Assembly: GCF_002811875.1 (NCBI RefSeq)
Contig: NZ_NPDZ01000005.1
Location: 62,001-126,000 of the forward strand
Length of the DNA stretch: 64,000 nt
Origin: Leptospira perolatii
GTDB lineage: Bacteria > Spirochaetota > Leptospiria > Leptospirales > Leptospiraceae
Direction: 5' to 3'
The position numbers were made by a program, and so were the translations under genes. Numbering within the stretch: position 1 is the first letter of the stretch; each line of letters opens with the position of its first letter. The notes beneath the pieces are model-generated. The model ran no database searches and was not told where the DNA came from. It was given only the letters and a program-made list of their open reading frames with translations. Shown here piece after piece: positions 8,640 through 20,513 of the stretch.

Positions 8640-9652
8640 TTTTTAGATCGAATCGGGGTTCCAGGTTCTAGTGGAGCGTGAGAGGAAAGAATCGCTTCGG
8701 CTTCTTGAGTTTTCCAAGAGTCCAAAAAGCTCGGATCTTCTTGGCTTAGATCTGGGCGTAATGCAATTGATGCACCGTCCTTTCCTGCATAGAGGGATCT
8801 CCTGCCGAAAAATCTTCCGGAAGCTTCTTCTGGTTGAACGATCTTTTCACTTTCTCCTCTCATCTTATACGCTATTTTGGCGTTTTCGGAGTAGGTCTTG
8901 AATTCTTCCGGATTTACAGAAATCCCGTGATCTGGTCCGTCGAGATTTTTATCTAGAGTAAAATGTTTTTCTAATACACTTGCTCCGAGGGCGATCGCAA
9001 GGCCACCGGCCATTGCACCGGAAGTATGATCGGAAAATCCCAAGGGTCCCGGAAAGATCTTTTGGTAATAGGAAATTGTCCTTAGATTTGCCTTTTCCGG
9101 AAGAGTAGGGTAGAGGGAAACGCAATGAAATAAGGCTAAATCCTTCACTCCGAGATATTGCAAAAATTCTAATGCTCTAACCACTTCGAAACCTTCTGCG
9201 GCACCCGTTGACAAAAAGAGCGGGAGTCCTGTGCTCGCACACTTTTCAATCAGACTCCGATTCACGATATCCCCACTAGCTATTTTTAGAGCTCCGACTC
9301 CAATGGATTTCAAAAGATCCACGCTCGAAGAGCAAAGAGGAGTAGAAAAAAAGAAAAGCCCTTCGTCCTCCGCGGTCTTTTGAAAAAACCGATGCATCCT
9401 TTCTGATAATTCATATTTTTTGAATATTTCGATCAGCACTTTCGCTTTCGGATTGTTGGTGTCGATAAATTCTTCAGTGATATAGCTCTGAAATTTGACC
9501 GCGTTTGCTCCGGCTCTTTTTGCGGCCTGTATGGTTCGTTTTCCAATCTCTTCGTCTCCATTATGGTTCAGACCGATTTCTGCGATTAGAAAAGGAGGCG
9601 AATCCACTCCGATCTCTTTGTTGTTTTTTAGCCGAAAGTTTTTAGAGAACAC
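8636..9652 (-). CDS. N-acetylneuraminate synthase family protein (NeuB/SpsE-like)
   Basis: NeuB-family enzymes condense phosphoenolpyruvate with an N-acetyl hexosamine derivative to make nonulosonic acids (sialic, legionaminic or pseudaminic). The 338-residue product shows the TIM-barrel opening [13 protein letters not shown] (about residues 21-33). It also has NAVKFQSY, the [10 protein letters not shown] strand, GFSDHT, and the [14 protein letters not shown] block. The C-terminal SAF (antifreeze-like) domain is short but recognisable from [10 protein letters not shown]. The exact sugar cannot be read. No neuA, neuC or other nonulosonate genes lie nearby, which is unusual because these usually cluster. 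It sits between the LtaS-like gene (three bases upstream) and the M23 gene (4-bp overlap), so envelope decoration is likely. Confidence 0.82.
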   Translation of the reverse strand: MFSKNFRLKNNKEIGVDSPPFLIAEIGLNHNGDEEIGKRTIQAAKRAGANAVKFQSYITEEFIDTNNPKAKVLIEIFKKYELSERMHRFFQKTAEDEGLFFFSTPLCSSSVDLLKSIGVGALKIASGDIVNRSLIEKCASTGLPLFLSTGAAEGFEVVRALEFLQYLGVKDLALFHCVSLYPTLPEKANLRTISYYQKIFPGPLGFSDHTSGAMAGGLAIALGASVLEKHFTLDKNLDGPDHGISVNPEEFKTYSENAKIAYKMRGESEKIVQPEEASGRFFGRRSLYAGKDGASIALRPDLSQEDPSFLDSWKTQEAEAILSSHAPLEPGTPIRSKK

Positions 9653-9655
9653 GAT

Positions 9656-11632
9656 TTATTTTCCTGATTCACTGATGGTTTCTACTGAAAAGGGAAAGAC
9701 GCGATTTCTATTCATCAATTCGTAACTCAAATTTAAGAAAGATTTGGTTTTTCGAAGATGATCCTCGCAGTCTTTCAGCCTGACTTCGCAATGGTTTTTT
9801 TCTTTACTAGGAGGCATGGGAAAAGTCGCTTTTAATTCTCCATCAGTATACTTATACAATAGAAAGTCATTCTCCACCCAGCCTACCACACTAGAGAATG
9901 CAAAATAACTTCCACCATTAGAATCCTTGGGTAAAGAAAACAAATCCCTACCCATCGCGGAGAATTTGAATCTCTTTTTCACGAGGCCTAAGATGGTCGG
10001 TATCAAATCCAGTTGCGAAGATATCCTTTGATCTATTGCCGGTTTGACATATTTCGGAGAATAGATCAATAAAGGGATATTTCTGTCAGAGTATGGATCC
10101 AAGTTTCTATGGTGGGTATGATCTGCTACAAAAACAAAGATAGTATTTTCGAAATATTTTGATTTTTTTGCCTTTTCGATGAATCTTCCGATTCCGTAGT
10201 CCGCATAATGGTAAGTGTTAAAATAATCTTCCTCTTGAGTTGAAGCATCAAACACTTTTTTGTAATCAGCAGGAACTTGATAAGGGTAATGGGTGGTTAA
10301 CGTGAGTGCCACCGCTACAAAGGGGTTTTGGGCCTTGGAGATTTGTTCGTGCAGTTCCTCAAGTACATCTGCGTCAAAAAATCCCCAGGCTCCGGCTTTG
10401 TATTTGCCGGTCTTTTCGATTTGTTCCTGACCAATGATTGTATCGAATCCCCAGTGCGGAAAAAGGAAACTCATATTATCAAAACTAACGTCTCCTCCGT
10501 GCACGAATAGAGTATGGTATCCCGCTTGTTTTAAGATAGTTCCTAATCCGGAAAAATTCCCCAATACTTGATGAGTTCTTACCGCTGTGATTCCAGGCCT
10601 ATCCGGAATTCCGGTCAGAATGGACATGAGTCCGTTGGTGGTCCGTCCTCCGGTCGCAAAGAATCTGTTGAAATAATGGCCCTGTTTCAACAGCCGATTA
10701 AAATTTGGAGCTACTTCTATTCCATCGACAAGCCCGGGGCCGTTTGGTCTTATGAACTTTCCGGTCCAGCTTTCCAAAATGACCAGGACTATATTGGGAG
10801 GAGTTCCTGTTCTTGTTTCGGTCGTTTCTCTTAACAATGGATATTCATTGTCTATGAATTTTGCACCTGGATAAGCGATTTCTTTTCTTACGATGTCCAG
10901 GGAATCAGAAAAGGACATCTGCAAGTCCGGATGAATGCTTTTGGACTTCATGTCCATCGTAGTGGTGAACACACCATTCAAAGGAAGGTTATTCAAAAAA
11001 TTATTTTCTGATTGGATTGCGTCAGTAGGTCTGAGCGGTCTGGGCTGTATTCCGCCTCTAAATAGGAAAAATACAACGAGGATTGAGATCGGAATCTGAA
11101 CATACTCCCGAATCCTGGCTTCCTTTGAATATTGGTAGGGAGAAAATTTAATATATGCAAAGATTAAAGAAGGAAGTCCTACAAAAATTCCGGTTAATCC
11201 TAACACAACTTTAATCGGATCGTTCTTGAGAGCAGCAGCGATTACGATCAACAGATCCCGACCAAGAAACACGATCCCTTCGTATCCCAAATGTTTGTTC
11301 GCGTCTCCGAAGTAGATGATATCTCCGATTAGATGTCCGATCATCCAAAGAAAAAGAGGGATCGCAGGAAGGCCCCAAACGTAATGGAAGGCCTTGAATC
11401 GATTCAGATAATGTATAGAGGAAAGCAGCCAAATCGGGCCAATTACCATGGAAATCACTGATAGATCGAATCTAACTCCGATCAAAAATGCTTTCAGAAC
11501 TTGTGCTGTTGTAGAGCCGTCCAGCTTATCAAAGTATACGATAAAGAAAATAAATCGGTAGATCGTGAGTGTAAGGAAGAAAAGGAGCGAATACGCCCCT
11601 ACGATTTTAAAATTGCTCGGAAGTCGTTTCAT
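9656..11632 (-). CDS. LTA-synthase-like membrane phosphoglycerol/phosphoethanolamine transferase (sulfatase fold)
   Basis: This 658-residue protein has about five N-terminal transmembrane helices (residues 10-200) and an extracytoplasmic sulfatase-fold domain. The catalytic features of the LtaS/OpgB group are visible. PNIVLVILESW provides the metal-binding Glu. GGRTTNG carries the nucleophilic Thr. HYADYGIGRFIEKAK and VADHTHH provide the Asp-His metal site. Such enzymes move glycerol-phosphate or phosphoethanolamine head groups from phospholipids onto periplasmic glycans. Gram-negative bacteria have no lipoteichoic acid, so the acceptor here is unknown. The gene opens a leftward operon with a neuB-like and an M23 gene. 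The ATG at 11632 lies 42 bp downstream of feoB's stop, so read-through from feoB is possible. Confidence 0.82.
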   Translation of the reverse strand: MKRLPSNFKIVGAYSLLFFLTLTIYRFIFFIVYFDKLDGSTTAQVLKAFLIGVRFDLSVISMVIGPIWLLSSIHYLNRFKAFHYVWGLPAIPLFLWMIGHLIGDIIYFGDANKHLGYEGIVFLGRDLLIVIAAALKNDPIKVVLGLTGIFVGLPSLIFAYIKFSPYQYSKEARIREYVQIPISILVVFFLFRGGIQPRPLRPTDAIQSENNFLNNLPLNGVFTTTMDMKSKSIHPDLQMSFSDSLDIVRKEIAYPGAKFIDNEYPLLRETTETRTGTPPNIVLVILESWTGKFIRPNGPGLVDGIEVAPNFNRLLKQGHYFNRFFATGGRTTNGLMSILTGIPDRPGITAVRTHQVLGNFSGLGTILKQAGYHTLFVHGGDVSFDNMSFLFPHWGFDTIIGQEQIEKTGKYKAGAWGFFDADVLEELHEQISKAQNPFVAVALTLTTHYPYQVPADYKKVFDASTQEEDYFNTYHYADYGIGRFIEKAKKSKYFENTIFVFVADHTHHRNLDPYSDRNIPLLIYSPKYVKPAIDQRISSQLDLIPTILGLVKKRFKFSAMGRDLFSLPKDSNGGSYFAFSSVVGWVENDFLLYKYTDGELKATFPMPPSKEKNHCEVRLKDCEDHLRKTKSFLNLSYELMNRNRVFPFSVETISESGK

Positions 11633-11674
11633 TAGGTATTGATAGGCACGAAGTTTGTCGGAACTTTTTTATGG

Positions 11675-13822
11675 TCACGCCATTCCGAAAAGTCGGAAAG
11701 TTTGGTAGACCAAGAGTGAAGAACCATAAGCAAGTATCGTCATATAGGCGAATAAAAAAAACGGCCAAAAAAGTGAATTTGTCTCTTTGCGAACCACTGC
11801 GAGCGTAGACATACATTGGCAAGCAAAAGCGAAAAAGATAAGTAGACTCACACCGCTTGCAAAGTTCCAGACAGGCTTTCCTGTAATCGGATCCATATCC
11901 TTTTTTAAAGCCGATCTCAAATTCTGGTCCTCGGAATCATCGCCTTGCACTCCATAAACTATGGATAAAGTAGAGACCATGATTTCTCTTGCTGCAAAGG
12001 AAGTCAGTAGTCCGATTCCCATCTTCCAACCGAATCCGATCGGCTTCAAAATCGGCTCCATGGTTTTTCCAAATCTTCCCGCATACGATTCGGAAATTTG
12101 TATCGATTTAGCTTCTGCTAGAGAATGCATTTGCAATTTGCTTTCTTCCACTCTCGGATAGTTCGCTAAAAACCAAAGGAGTATAGAAATGAAAAGTATG
12201 ATCTTTCCGGCGTTCGCAACGAAAGCTTTGATCTTACGATATACTGTCAGTACCAGTCCCTTGATAGATGGAATTTGGTATCTAGGAAGTTCCATTAAGA
12301 AATAAGAAGGTTCCGATTGGAAAAAGGTCTTTTTAAAAACCAGTGCGGCTAACATGGAAGCGATCATCCCGAGCACAAAGAGACCGAATAGCACCAAAGC
12401 CTTTGTCTGAAAAAAACCGAAGATAGGTGTCGAAGGGAATACTGTTCCGATGACTAAGATGTATACCGGGTATCTTGCCGAGCAGGTGATCAACGGTGAA
12501 ACAAGAATGGTCGTGATTCGATCTGCTTTGTTTTCGATCGTACGAGTTCCCATAATCGCGGGAACTGCGCAGGCTGCAGAAGAGAGAAGAGGAATGAAAG
12601 ATTTTCCGGAAAGTCCAAACCTTCCCATAAATCGATCCATTACGAAGGAAGCCCTCGCGATATAACCGCTCTCTTCCATAATCCCTATAAAGAAAAAGAG
12701 CAGACTAATTTGAGGGATAAAGACGAGCACAGCTCCGACTCCTCCGATCACTCCTTCCTGGATAAGAGCTTTAACCGGACCATTCGGCAGCAGAGTTCCG
12801 ACCGTATCCGCAAGATGTCCGATCTCGGTGTCGATCCAATTCATCGGAAACTCGGACCAGGAGAATAAGGATTGGAATACCAAAGCCATAATTCCCAAAA
12901 AGGAAAGTAGTCCCCAAAAAGGATGCAATAGAACTCGATCTGCTTTTGATAGTAATGATCCGGATTTTACTTCGGATCCTATTAGGCTTTTTGAAAGTAG
13001 TTTTTTGATCCATATAGATCTTTGGATCAGTTCTTCTCTGTAGCTGAAGCGCAATCCTGAGGATTCGAATTCGGATACCAATACTGATTTGGCTCTTTCT
13101 GGCAAAATGGAAAGACCGGGCAAACCGTTTTGCAATTTTTCTCCCGACAATTCTTTGAGAGAGTTTTCCAAAACGAATCGAAAAGAATCTAGATCGTCGC
13201 TCGTGAATTTACTCACCAGATTATCCAAGAAGTTCTGTCGTTTAGAATCCCACTGAAATGTAGGATTCGGAATCCTGTAACTGGATTCCTGAAACAGAGT
13301 TTCTCTTAGCTCATCAACTCCTTCTCCGGTTCTTGGGTTGACGAATACGAAATCACATCCGAACTCTTCGGATAGTTTAGAAAGTTCTAATCTAAGTCCT
13401 TTTTTTTCCAAGGTGTCTTTCATGCTCACCGCAACGAGCATCGGGATTTTTAGAGCGCAGATTTGTAATAGAAATTGTAAGCCCCGTTCTACTGCGACTC
13501 CGTCTAGAAGGAATAGAACTCGATCTGAGGATTCTCTAAACAAGAGCATCCTTGTAGTTACCTGTTTGTCTTCCGATTCTCCTCCGAGACTGTACGCACC
13601 CGGAAGGTCGATCAAAGAAATGGATTCATCTCCGTGGATAATTTTTCCTTCTGCCTTTTCTACTGTGACACCTTGGTAGTTGCCGGTCTTTTGGCGGAGT
13701 CCGGTCAGATCATTAAAGAGGGTAGATTTACCACAGTTCGGATTTCCGGTCAGCAAGAGTCTGAAGGATTTAGGACGAATTTCGGTTTTCTGTCGGTTCT
13801 CCCTACGGGGCGCGACTTTCAC
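11675..13822 (-). CDS. feoB: Ferrous iron transporter FeoB
   Basis: FeoB imports Fe2+ across the inner membrane, with an N-terminal GTP-binding domain controlling a membrane pore. The 715-residue product has G1 GNPNCGKST near residue 31, G3 DLPG near residue 73, and G4-like sequence in the MKDT region. Next comes a helical GDI-like region (about 200-290), then two Gate domains with about eight transmembrane helices. Conserved pore stretches such as [20 protein letters not shown] (Cys-containing) and [21 protein letters not shown] are present. Length is normal for a three-domain FeoB. Its ATG overlaps the feoA stop as ATGA, so translation is probably coupled. Iron repression is expected, but I could not identify a convincing Fur box. 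Confidence 0.96.
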   Translation of the reverse strand: MKVAPRRENRQKTEIRPKSFRLLLTGNPNCGKSTLFNDLTGLRQKTGNYQGVTVEKAEGKIIHGDESISLIDLPGAYSLGGESEDKQVTTRMLLFRESSDRVLFLLDGVAVERGLQFLLQICALKIPMLVAVSMKDTLEKKGLRLELSKLSEEFGCDFVFVNPRTGEGVDELRETLFQESSYRIPNPTFQWDSKRQNFLDNLVSKFTSDDLDSFRFVLENSLKELSGEKLQNGLPGLSILPERAKSVLVSEFESSGLRFSYREELIQRSIWIKKLLSKSLIGSEVKSGSLLSKADRVLLHPFWGLLSFLGIMALVFQSLFSWSEFPMNWIDTEIGHLADTVGTLLPNGPVKALIQEGVIGGVGAVLVFIPQISLLFFFIGIMEESGYIARASFVMDRFMGRFGLSGKSFIPLLSSAACAVPAIMGTRTIENKADRITTILVSPLITCSARYPVYILVIGTVFPSTPIFGFFQTKALVLFGLFVLGMIASMLAALVFKKTFFQSEPSYFLMELPRYQIPSIKGLVLTVYRKIKAFVANAGKIILFISILLWFLANYPRVEESKLQMHSLAEAKSIQISESYAGRFGKTMEPILKPIGFGWKMGIGLLTSFAAREIMVSTLSIVYGVQGDDSEDQNLRSALKKDMDPITGKPVWNFASGVSLLIFFAFACQCMSTLAVVRKETNSLFWPFFLFAYMTILAYGSSLLVYQTFRLFGMA

Positions 13823-14061
13823 TTTGTATCTCCCAGCTCGATCAAATCTGCTTCAATTTTTCTTAATGCAAGTTCAACTAGTCCGAGCTTTACTACCAGT
13901 TTACCCTGACTTTTAAATTTTGCTACTACTCGAATTTTCATTCCGGGTAAAAAACCCATATCGAGCAGACTTTTCAGAATTCCTTCCGTCCCCGGAACTT
14001 CCTTTAGATTGCTCAAGACGCCTTCCTGTCCAACCTCAAGGTCAAACAAAGATTTGCTCAT
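13819..14061 (-). CDS. feoA: Ferrous iron transport protein FeoA
   Basis: FeoA is a small SH3-like cytoplasmic protein that supports FeoB transport. The 80-residue sequence shows the family pattern: an N-terminal G-x-x-G segment, then [18 protein letters not shown], and a C-terminal beta strand [13 protein letters not shown]. It overlaps feoB by four bases downstream and the aarF-like gene by four bases upstream (14058-14061), so the three are almost certainly one transcript. The order feoA-feoB is standard; the attached aarF-like gene is not. Confidence 0.93.
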   Translation of the reverse strand: MSKSLFDLEVGQEGVLSNLKEVPGTEGILKSLLDMGFLPGMKIRVVAKFKSQGKLVVKLGLVELALRKIEADLIELGDTK

Positions 14062-15359
14062 TTAATAAATCTCTCTCTATCCCGGACCAAGTCAATATCT
14101 GGCGCGAAGGTGCGAACATAACGATCAAAATAAATGATCTGTTTGATAAGTAGGCCGAATTCTCTTGGAATTCGTAGGCCGTTTCTTTGAGCGATTTCCC
14201 TGAATTCAAAAAGGATCGCATTGAGTTTGCTTTCATCAAAGGCTTCTAAAGCGCCCATCTGGATTCCAATCACCATATCCGTCATCTGGCCAAATACTTT
14301 CTCTAAATCCCCGGCAAGACGGGCTTCGTCTACTCCGTGAGCGGTCGAATCCATCTGGACTAATCCGTGCGCGATTCTATCTGCTCGATTATTCGCGAGA
14401 CCTTCCAGAAAGGTCATCAATCCTTCCCAGACTTTCGGAGAAATTCGTCCGACGATTCCGAAATCGATAAAGCCTATGGTGCCATCCTTAAGCACCATTA
14501 AGTTTCCTGCATGTACGTCCGCGTGAAAGAAGCCGGATTTTGCCAATGTAGAAAACCATACTTCAAGTGCATTGGAAAGTGTTCTCTGCGGATCTTGGGA
14601 ATATGCCCTGAGAGAAGATTCGTCTGTAATCGGAGCACCGTAAAATCTTTCCATCACCAGGACTTTTTTGGTGCTAAGTTCCTTGTATACTTTTGGAACT
14701 CTTGCTCTGGTTTCTCCGTAAGAAAGAAGTACCTTTTCGAATTCTTCTATATTGTCCGCTTCTTTTATAAAATCTATCTCTTCTAAAATCGAGGATTGGA
14801 ACATTTTCATCATGTCCGAAAGTCCGGAGCGATTTAAGCCAGGCACGAATTTCTCGAATAAAAGGCTGGCGAGATAGAGTAGGTGAAGGTCGGCACCCAG
14901 CGCGGATTCTATATCAGGTCTTTGGACTTTTACGACAACATCTAGTCCGTTTTTTGTAGTTGCAGAATGGACTTGCGCAATCGAAGCGGAAGCGATCGGT
15001 TCAGGATCAAAAGTTAGAAAGTGGTCTTCTAATTTGCCGCCTAATTCGGTCCTTACTGTCTTTTCAATTTCTTTGAATGGAACTGGACGGACCTGGTCCA
15101 AGCATTTCTGCATTTCGGTGACGATCTCTTCCGGAAATAAAGATGGGGCTGAAGCAATAAATTGACCTAATTTGATATAGGTAGCTCCTAACTCTTCAAA
15201 AGCTTCTCGCAATCGTACCGGAAAGTTGTGCGAGGCTTCTCCACCGACGGCAAGATCCTTCAACAGCAAGATCGTTTTTGTGGAAAATACGAGTCCACTA
15301 GATACGATGCGGCTCGCACCGCCTAATCCTAGGCGCAGGTTCTCAATAAATCCTGCCAT
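14058..15359 (-). CDS. ABC1/UbiB (AarF)-family atypical kinase
   Basis: This 433-residue protein belongs to the UbiB/ADCK atypical protein-kinase-like family, which supports ubiquinone biosynthesis or lipid transport. The diagnostic KxGQ motif is in [20 protein letters not shown] (about residues 55-75). The Ala-rich loop reads ASASIAQVH, and VVVKVQRP holds the ATP-site Lys. The [11 protein letters not shown] and GFIDFGIVG segments provide the catalytic and Mg-binding residues. UbiB members often carry C-terminal transmembrane helices, but these are not evident here. Genes upstream are divergent. Its stop overlaps feoA's start as ATGA, an unusual pairing with ferrous-iron import. A direct role in iron use is inference only. 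The ATG at 15359 lies one base after GGGAG, which is tight. Confidence 0.85.
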   Translation of the reverse strand: MAGFIENLRLGLGGASRIVSSGLVFSTKTILLLKDLAVGGEASHNFPVRLREAFEELGATYIKLGQFIASAPSLFPEEIVTEMQKCLDQVRPVPFKEIEKTVRTELGGKLEDHFLTFDPEPIASASIAQVHSATTKNGLDVVVKVQRPDIESALGADLHLLYLASLLFEKFVPGLNRSGLSDMMKMFQSSILEEIDFIKEADNIEEFEKVLLSYGETRARVPKVYKELSTKKVLVMERFYGAPITDESSLRAYSQDPQRTLSNALEVWFSTLAKSGFFHADVHAGNLMVLKDGTIGFIDFGIVGRISPKVWEGLMTFLEGLANNRADRIAHGLVQMDSTAHGVDEARLAGDLEKVFGQMTDMVIGIQMGALEAFDESKLNAILFEFREIAQRNGLRIPREFGLLIKQIIYFDRYVRTFAPDIDLVRDRERFIK

Positions 15360-15561
15360 ACTCCCAAATTAAGAGGAAAGGTTGTGAGCACAATCCAAAT
15401 CAAATCGCAGAACAAAATCGCTTTCGAATTTCGAGTCTGTAGACCGAGGTTTCACATGCATGATTTTGAATGAATAAGTGTCCCAGTACTGTATTTTAGT
15501 TTACGTAATTATCACGAATCAGAGTATGGCTCTCGAACGATTTACTTCGGTCGGTGTGTAA

Positions 15562-17565
15562 ATGGGCGGCGAATCAGTTTTGCTACAAGAACTCGAAAAA
15601 CTCGAACTTAACGACCTAAAAAAGATCGCCTCACTCTGGAATATCCCCAAGCTTCCCTTTAAGGAAAAAAACAAGAACATCAAGTTCTTGTATGATATTT
15701 TCCAAGACGAATTTTATCTCAAAGGTGTCTTGGAAAAACTGACCGTTCTCCAAGTTAATATCTATACTTCTATTCTTAAAAATAAGAACGTACTCACTCT
15801 CGGTGAAATTTCTAGAAAAGTAAATATTCCTCCTATCAACGTAGAGATGGAATTAAACTTACTCAGAAAATACCAACTCGTATACCAGAGAAAGAACCGA
15901 GAGAGATTAACCAATAACCTTGATAAGTATCATGCCTTTGATGAATTGGCAGGTATTGTTCCTTTGGACCAAAATCTAAAGGGAGAAAAATACAAGGTTA
16001 CCGTCGAAAAAATCCTGGATCGCAAAAAGCTCACGGATATTTCTCCGGAATGGAAAAAAGCGGTCAAGGCTCCCGCAAAATTAGATACAATCCGTAAATT
16101 CTATTCTCATGCAATTACCGCGGAAGCATTCGAATCCGCTTTAAATTCTTTGCAAGAGTTAGAAAAAGACACTTTGGTGCGGATTTATCTGAGCGGTGGA
16201 GTTTCCGACGCGGACGATATCCGCAGCTTTATAGTGATGAACCGCGGAAAATACGAGCAAGTAGTGCCAGCCTTGGTCGAAAAGGGTCTGGTCGCGGACG
16301 TATGCTTCGTGGACGAGAAGTTTGTGCGCGTATTTGCGCTTCCGGAAGAACTCTCTAAATATATCCAGCATAACCCGATTTTACCTTCTGTCAAAAAAGG
16401 AACCAGACAGCGCCAGGAAAAGCTCGCAACCAACGAGCTCGATTTTTTCTTAAACACCAAAAAGCTCATTTCTTATATCAGTAGAAAAGGTTTGGTACTC
16501 GCTAAGTCAGGAAAGGTAAAGCAGGCTGATCACAAAAGAACAGAACAAGAATTACTAAATCCTGATATAGGCATTTTCCCCGAAAAAAGTCAGATCTACC
16601 AAATGGAGCTGATCCTCCCGATTCTTCGACTATTGAATCTAGCCGACGAAAAAGGAGAGAATATCATTCTAAAAGGAGATCTGGACGGATTCCTCAAAAA
16701 AGATATCTTCGAGATCATGAAGATCGTGATTCACGAAGTAAACGAAGCTAGAATGAAGAGGGTGAATCCGCCGGAAGTATTCCAGCCAACTGAAATGCCT
16801 TTCTATGATAAGATGATTTTGGACAAATGCGTGAACCTCATCATCAAGTCCAAACGAATTCATCTTTCCGTAATATTCTCCAATATCATTCGCGAGCATT
16901 TGATACTTTCGCCCGGATTCCGGACCAAGAATTTCCAGACAGATCTGGCAGATCTTCGAAAGGAAATCATGAGCGCGATCTTCTATCTGCACCTTTTCGG
17001 TCTTTTAGAAATAGAGTATCCGAATCGATTCTTATCTCTTTCCAAGTTGGGAGAGTATTTCTTTCAAACCGGAGAGCTTTCCAATTCCACTGAGAAAGGT
17101 GGAATCACGATCAATCCGGACTTCTCTGTCATAGCGTTTCCTGAAAAAGTATCTATCAACGGAATTCATTTGCTAAAAGCTTTTACCGAGCTAAAGGACT
17201 TTGACAGAGTCTACACCTTTGTTTTGACCAAAGAAGCGTATCAGCTAGGGATTCTTTTGGGTTACAAACCGGACGAATTCATCGATTTCTTGAAAGCCTC
17301 TAGCAAGGCGGAACTTGCACAGAACCTTTTATTCTTGTTGGAAGATTGGGGAGGAAACCTGCCGGTCGTAGATGTGGCAGAAGACTGCGTACTGGTTCGC
17401 ACGAAGGATCAGAATGTGATGGAGCTCCTACTCGGACAAATCAAAGGCAAGAAAATCGTTTTAGATGAAATTAGTCCGAATGCGGTACTGATCGATCAGT
17501 CTAGAGTGCAAGATGTGATCAGCATTGCAGAAAAACTGAATCTGATCATCAAATTGACTCGGTAG
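15562..17565 (+). CDS. Helicase-less protein with winged-helix and XPB/Ssl2-N-like domain
   Basis: This 667-residue protein has no signal peptide or membrane helix. The N-terminal 120 residues are helical, with a winged-helix-like stretch ([25 protein letters not shown], core only). The C-terminal part, from about residue 510, begins [14 protein letters not shown]. It continues with [22 protein letters not shown] and a leucine-rich stretch ending FLLEDWGG. This pattern closely resembles the helicase-associated domain called XPB/Ssl2 N-terminal (Helicase_C_3). That domain usually occurs in actinobacterial helicase-associated proteins or beside XPB helicases. No Walker motifs are present, so it is not a helicase itself. 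A DNA-repair or transcription-linked role is possible but unproven. The gene is divergent from aarF across 202 bp and stands as a single gene. Confidence 0.6.
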   Translation: MGGESVLLQELEKLELNDLKKIASLWNIPKLPFKEKNKNIKFLYDIFQDEFYLKGVLEKLTVLQVNIYTSILKNKNVLTLGEISRKVNIPPINVEMELNLLRKYQLVYQRKNRERLTNNLDKYHAFDELAGIVPLDQNLKGEKYKVTVEKILDRKKLTDISPEWKKAVKAPAKLDTIRKFYSHAITAEAFESALNSLQELEKDTLVRIYLSGGVSDADDIRSFIVMNRGKYEQVVPALVEKGLVADVCFVDEKFVRVFALPEELSKYIQHNPILPSVKKGTRQRQEKLATNELDFFLNTKKLISYISRKGLVLAKSGKVKQADHKRTEQELLNPDIGIFPEKSQIYQMELILPILRLLNLADEKGENIILKGDLDGFLKKDIFEIMKIVIHEVNEARMKRVNPPEVFQPTEMPFYDKMILDKCVNLIIKSKRIHLSVIFSNIIREHLILSPGFRTKNFQTDLADLRKEIMSAIFYLHLFGLLEIEYPNRFLSLSKLGEYFFQTGELSNSTEKGGITINPDFSVIAFPEKVSINGIHLLKAFTELKDFDRVYTFVLTKEAYQLGILLGYKPDEFIDFLKASSKAELAQNLLFLLEDWGGNLPVVDVAEDCVLVRTKDQNVMELLLGQIKGKKIVLDEISPNAVLIDQSRVQDVISIAEKLNLIIKLTR

Positions 17566-17594
17566 TCTTAGTCTATCTTGTTAACCGAAGCGGT

Positions 17595-17867
17595 TTAATC
17601 CGTAGTAACTTTAATCTTAGTCTTAAATTCCCATTTGCGAAAGGGTGCTAAAGCCTGGAGCCTTTCTTCGCTCACGAAGAATAACGCTTCTCCGAATTTT
17701 ACCAGACCGCCTTTGTAATGGGCATATTTTGTTTTGTGATCTATAAGGCCGATTTCTTTGACTTTGTTCCAGTCGTCGCAGGTTTTCAGGGTTGGGACCT
17801 TTCTTAAATGAAGCTCCTTAATCGAGCTGTCCCTAACAGAATCTCTAAGAATCTTTTCCCATTCCAT
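17595..17867 (-). CDS. Small conserved-looking protein of unknown function (90 aa)
   Basis: This is a 90-residue cytoplasmic protein, basic and without membrane segment. The frame is open to a TTG at 17876, but ATG at 17867 is the better start. I do not recognise a family. It contains a central DHKTKYAHYKGG stretch and a C-terminal WEFKTKIKV strand, which look like a small alpha/beta domain. It lies between two rightward genes on the opposite strand, facing the XPB-N-like gene. Support for being a real gene is its codon texture and the lack of a better frame; confidence is moderate. Confidence 0.5.
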   Translation of the reverse strand: MEWEKILRDSVRDSSIKELHLRKVPTLKTCDDWNKVKEIGLIDHKTKYAHYKGGLVKFGEALFFVSEERLQALAPFRKWEFKTKIKVTTD

Positions 17868-18024
17868 AATGCGCAAGCTACAGCGAATTGCTTAAAATGC
17901 AAGGAGTTTCCTTTTATTTGTAAGGAGTTCCTGATCGATTGCTACAAAGCGTCGGATTTTCCTTGGAAAGAATTTTACGGGGAAAAGAATTTTGCGTTGG
18001 GGTCTCAGTCTTGCTCAGCAAGAA

Positions 18025-19010
18025 ATGGAAACTATGAGCGAGCTAGATCTAAAGAAGCCGCCCAAGGCAGACCTATCTTTGGCTGTGGTCGGAGATATTC
18101 ACGGATTCTGGAACCAGAGTGACGTAGAGTATTTCTCCACCAGTTCTTACGACGGAATCTTTTTCGTGGGTGATCTCGGAAATCGAAACCCTAAAAATCA
18201 ATTTGAAATCGCAAAATCCATTTCTCAAATTCGCAAACCTAAGTATCTGATTCCGGGAAACCACGATACTACTTCCATTTTTCAGCTGTTAGGGGAAATC
18301 TCCGGATGGAATCCTATATGGACTAAGGGGAGTGTATTCGGTCAAAAATATAGATTCAAAAAATTGGTTTCTAATTTGGGAGATGTGCGACTCTGCGGCT
18401 ACTCAGTGCATTCAGATTTTGAAAATTACGGAATCCAGATACTTGGCGCAAGGCCATTTTCTATGGGAGCCAGGCTAAATTTTCAACCATACCTAAAGTC
18501 AGTGTATCGGATCAACACTCTGGAAGAATCCACAGAGAAATTAGTCTCTCTTTCCAAAGAGATCGGATCTACTTCGGAAATATTGGTTTTAGCACACAAC
18601 GGTCCTTTTGGATTAGGAGAAAGGCCCGTAGATATTTGGGGCTGCGATTTTAAAAAGGAAGGAGGAGACTGGGGAGATCGCGATTTGCAGGATTTTCTTA
18701 AACACTGCAATAATAGTCTAACGCGTGTACCTGTGGTGATCGCGGGCCATATGCACCATCACGCTAGGCACCTGAGAAATTCTAGAACCTGGTGCGTGAA
18801 GAAAGAAGGAACTTTGTTCGTCAACGCGGCTCGTGTTCCAAGAATTTTTAAGGACAAGGATGGAATGCTTTGGCACCATCATGTACGCTTGTCTCGAGTA
18901 AAAGGAACTTGGAAAGCCGAGGCAGTCTTTTTAAAGAACGGTGTTATCGAAATTCACGATTCCGATCTCCCTAAATTTCTGAGAACGGAGAAAGAGAACA
19001 AAAAGGAAAT

Positions 19011-19014
<4 letters not shown>
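18025..19014 (+). CDS. Calcineurin-like metallophosphoesterase
   Basis: This 329-residue protein has all the dimetal metallophosphoesterase motifs in order: GDIH near residue 25, GDLGN near 50, GNHD near 80, a central AHNGP near 190 and GHMHHH near 240. It should hydrolyse phosphomonoesters or diesters in the cytoplasm. It resembles the family found in cyanobacteria and plants under the label TIGR04168, from memory. The frame is open to a TTG at 17992 with a GGGG tract in front; ATG 18025 or ATG 18034 is more usual, so the start is uncertain. It converges with the TPR gene, the two stops overlapping by four bases. Substrate is unknown. Confidence 0.82.
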
Positions 19015-20135
<1,121 letters not shown>

Positions 20136-20290
20136 TGGACTCCAAAGCTTCCTTTTCAATGTACTTTCGAGGTTCGGCCGTCTATTCTCGATTCGTTTTT
20201 TATGGTATATGTATGACGAATTGGGAGAGTTTTTACCTGTACAGAATTCCGTAAAGAAAATTTGGAACTATAGAAAAAGTTGAAGCAGTG

Positions 20291-20456
20291 CATCATTATT
20301 TATTGAAAAATGATGAAAGTAAATCGAAATAATTATGGTTTCAATCTTTCCCTGCAAATCTAGGAGGGACGGATTTCAAAGATTTTCAAATAGCCCGGAC
20401 TCCGATCATCCTCCCGAATGGAGGTGCGGGTGTGAGTGGACTGCACTTCGCTCCCG
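20291..20456 (+). promoter_or_regulatory. Structured leader upstream of ilvB
   Basis: The gap 20136-20513 holds no convincing gene. It contains three inverted repeats. CATCATT/AATGATG is at 20291-20315 (7-bp stem). CCTCC/GGAGG is at 20410-20424. A nested pair, CGGG/CCCG (20427-20430, 20453-20456), encloses AGTG/CACT. I saw no T-box consensus and no leader peptide rich in Leu, Ile or Val. Attenuation or RNA stability control of ilvB is possible but unproven. Confidence 0.3.
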
Positions 20457-20513
20457 TAGTAACCTCTTGACATGGCTCCAGTCGCGCATGGAATGGATTT
20501 TGACGAGGAAATC

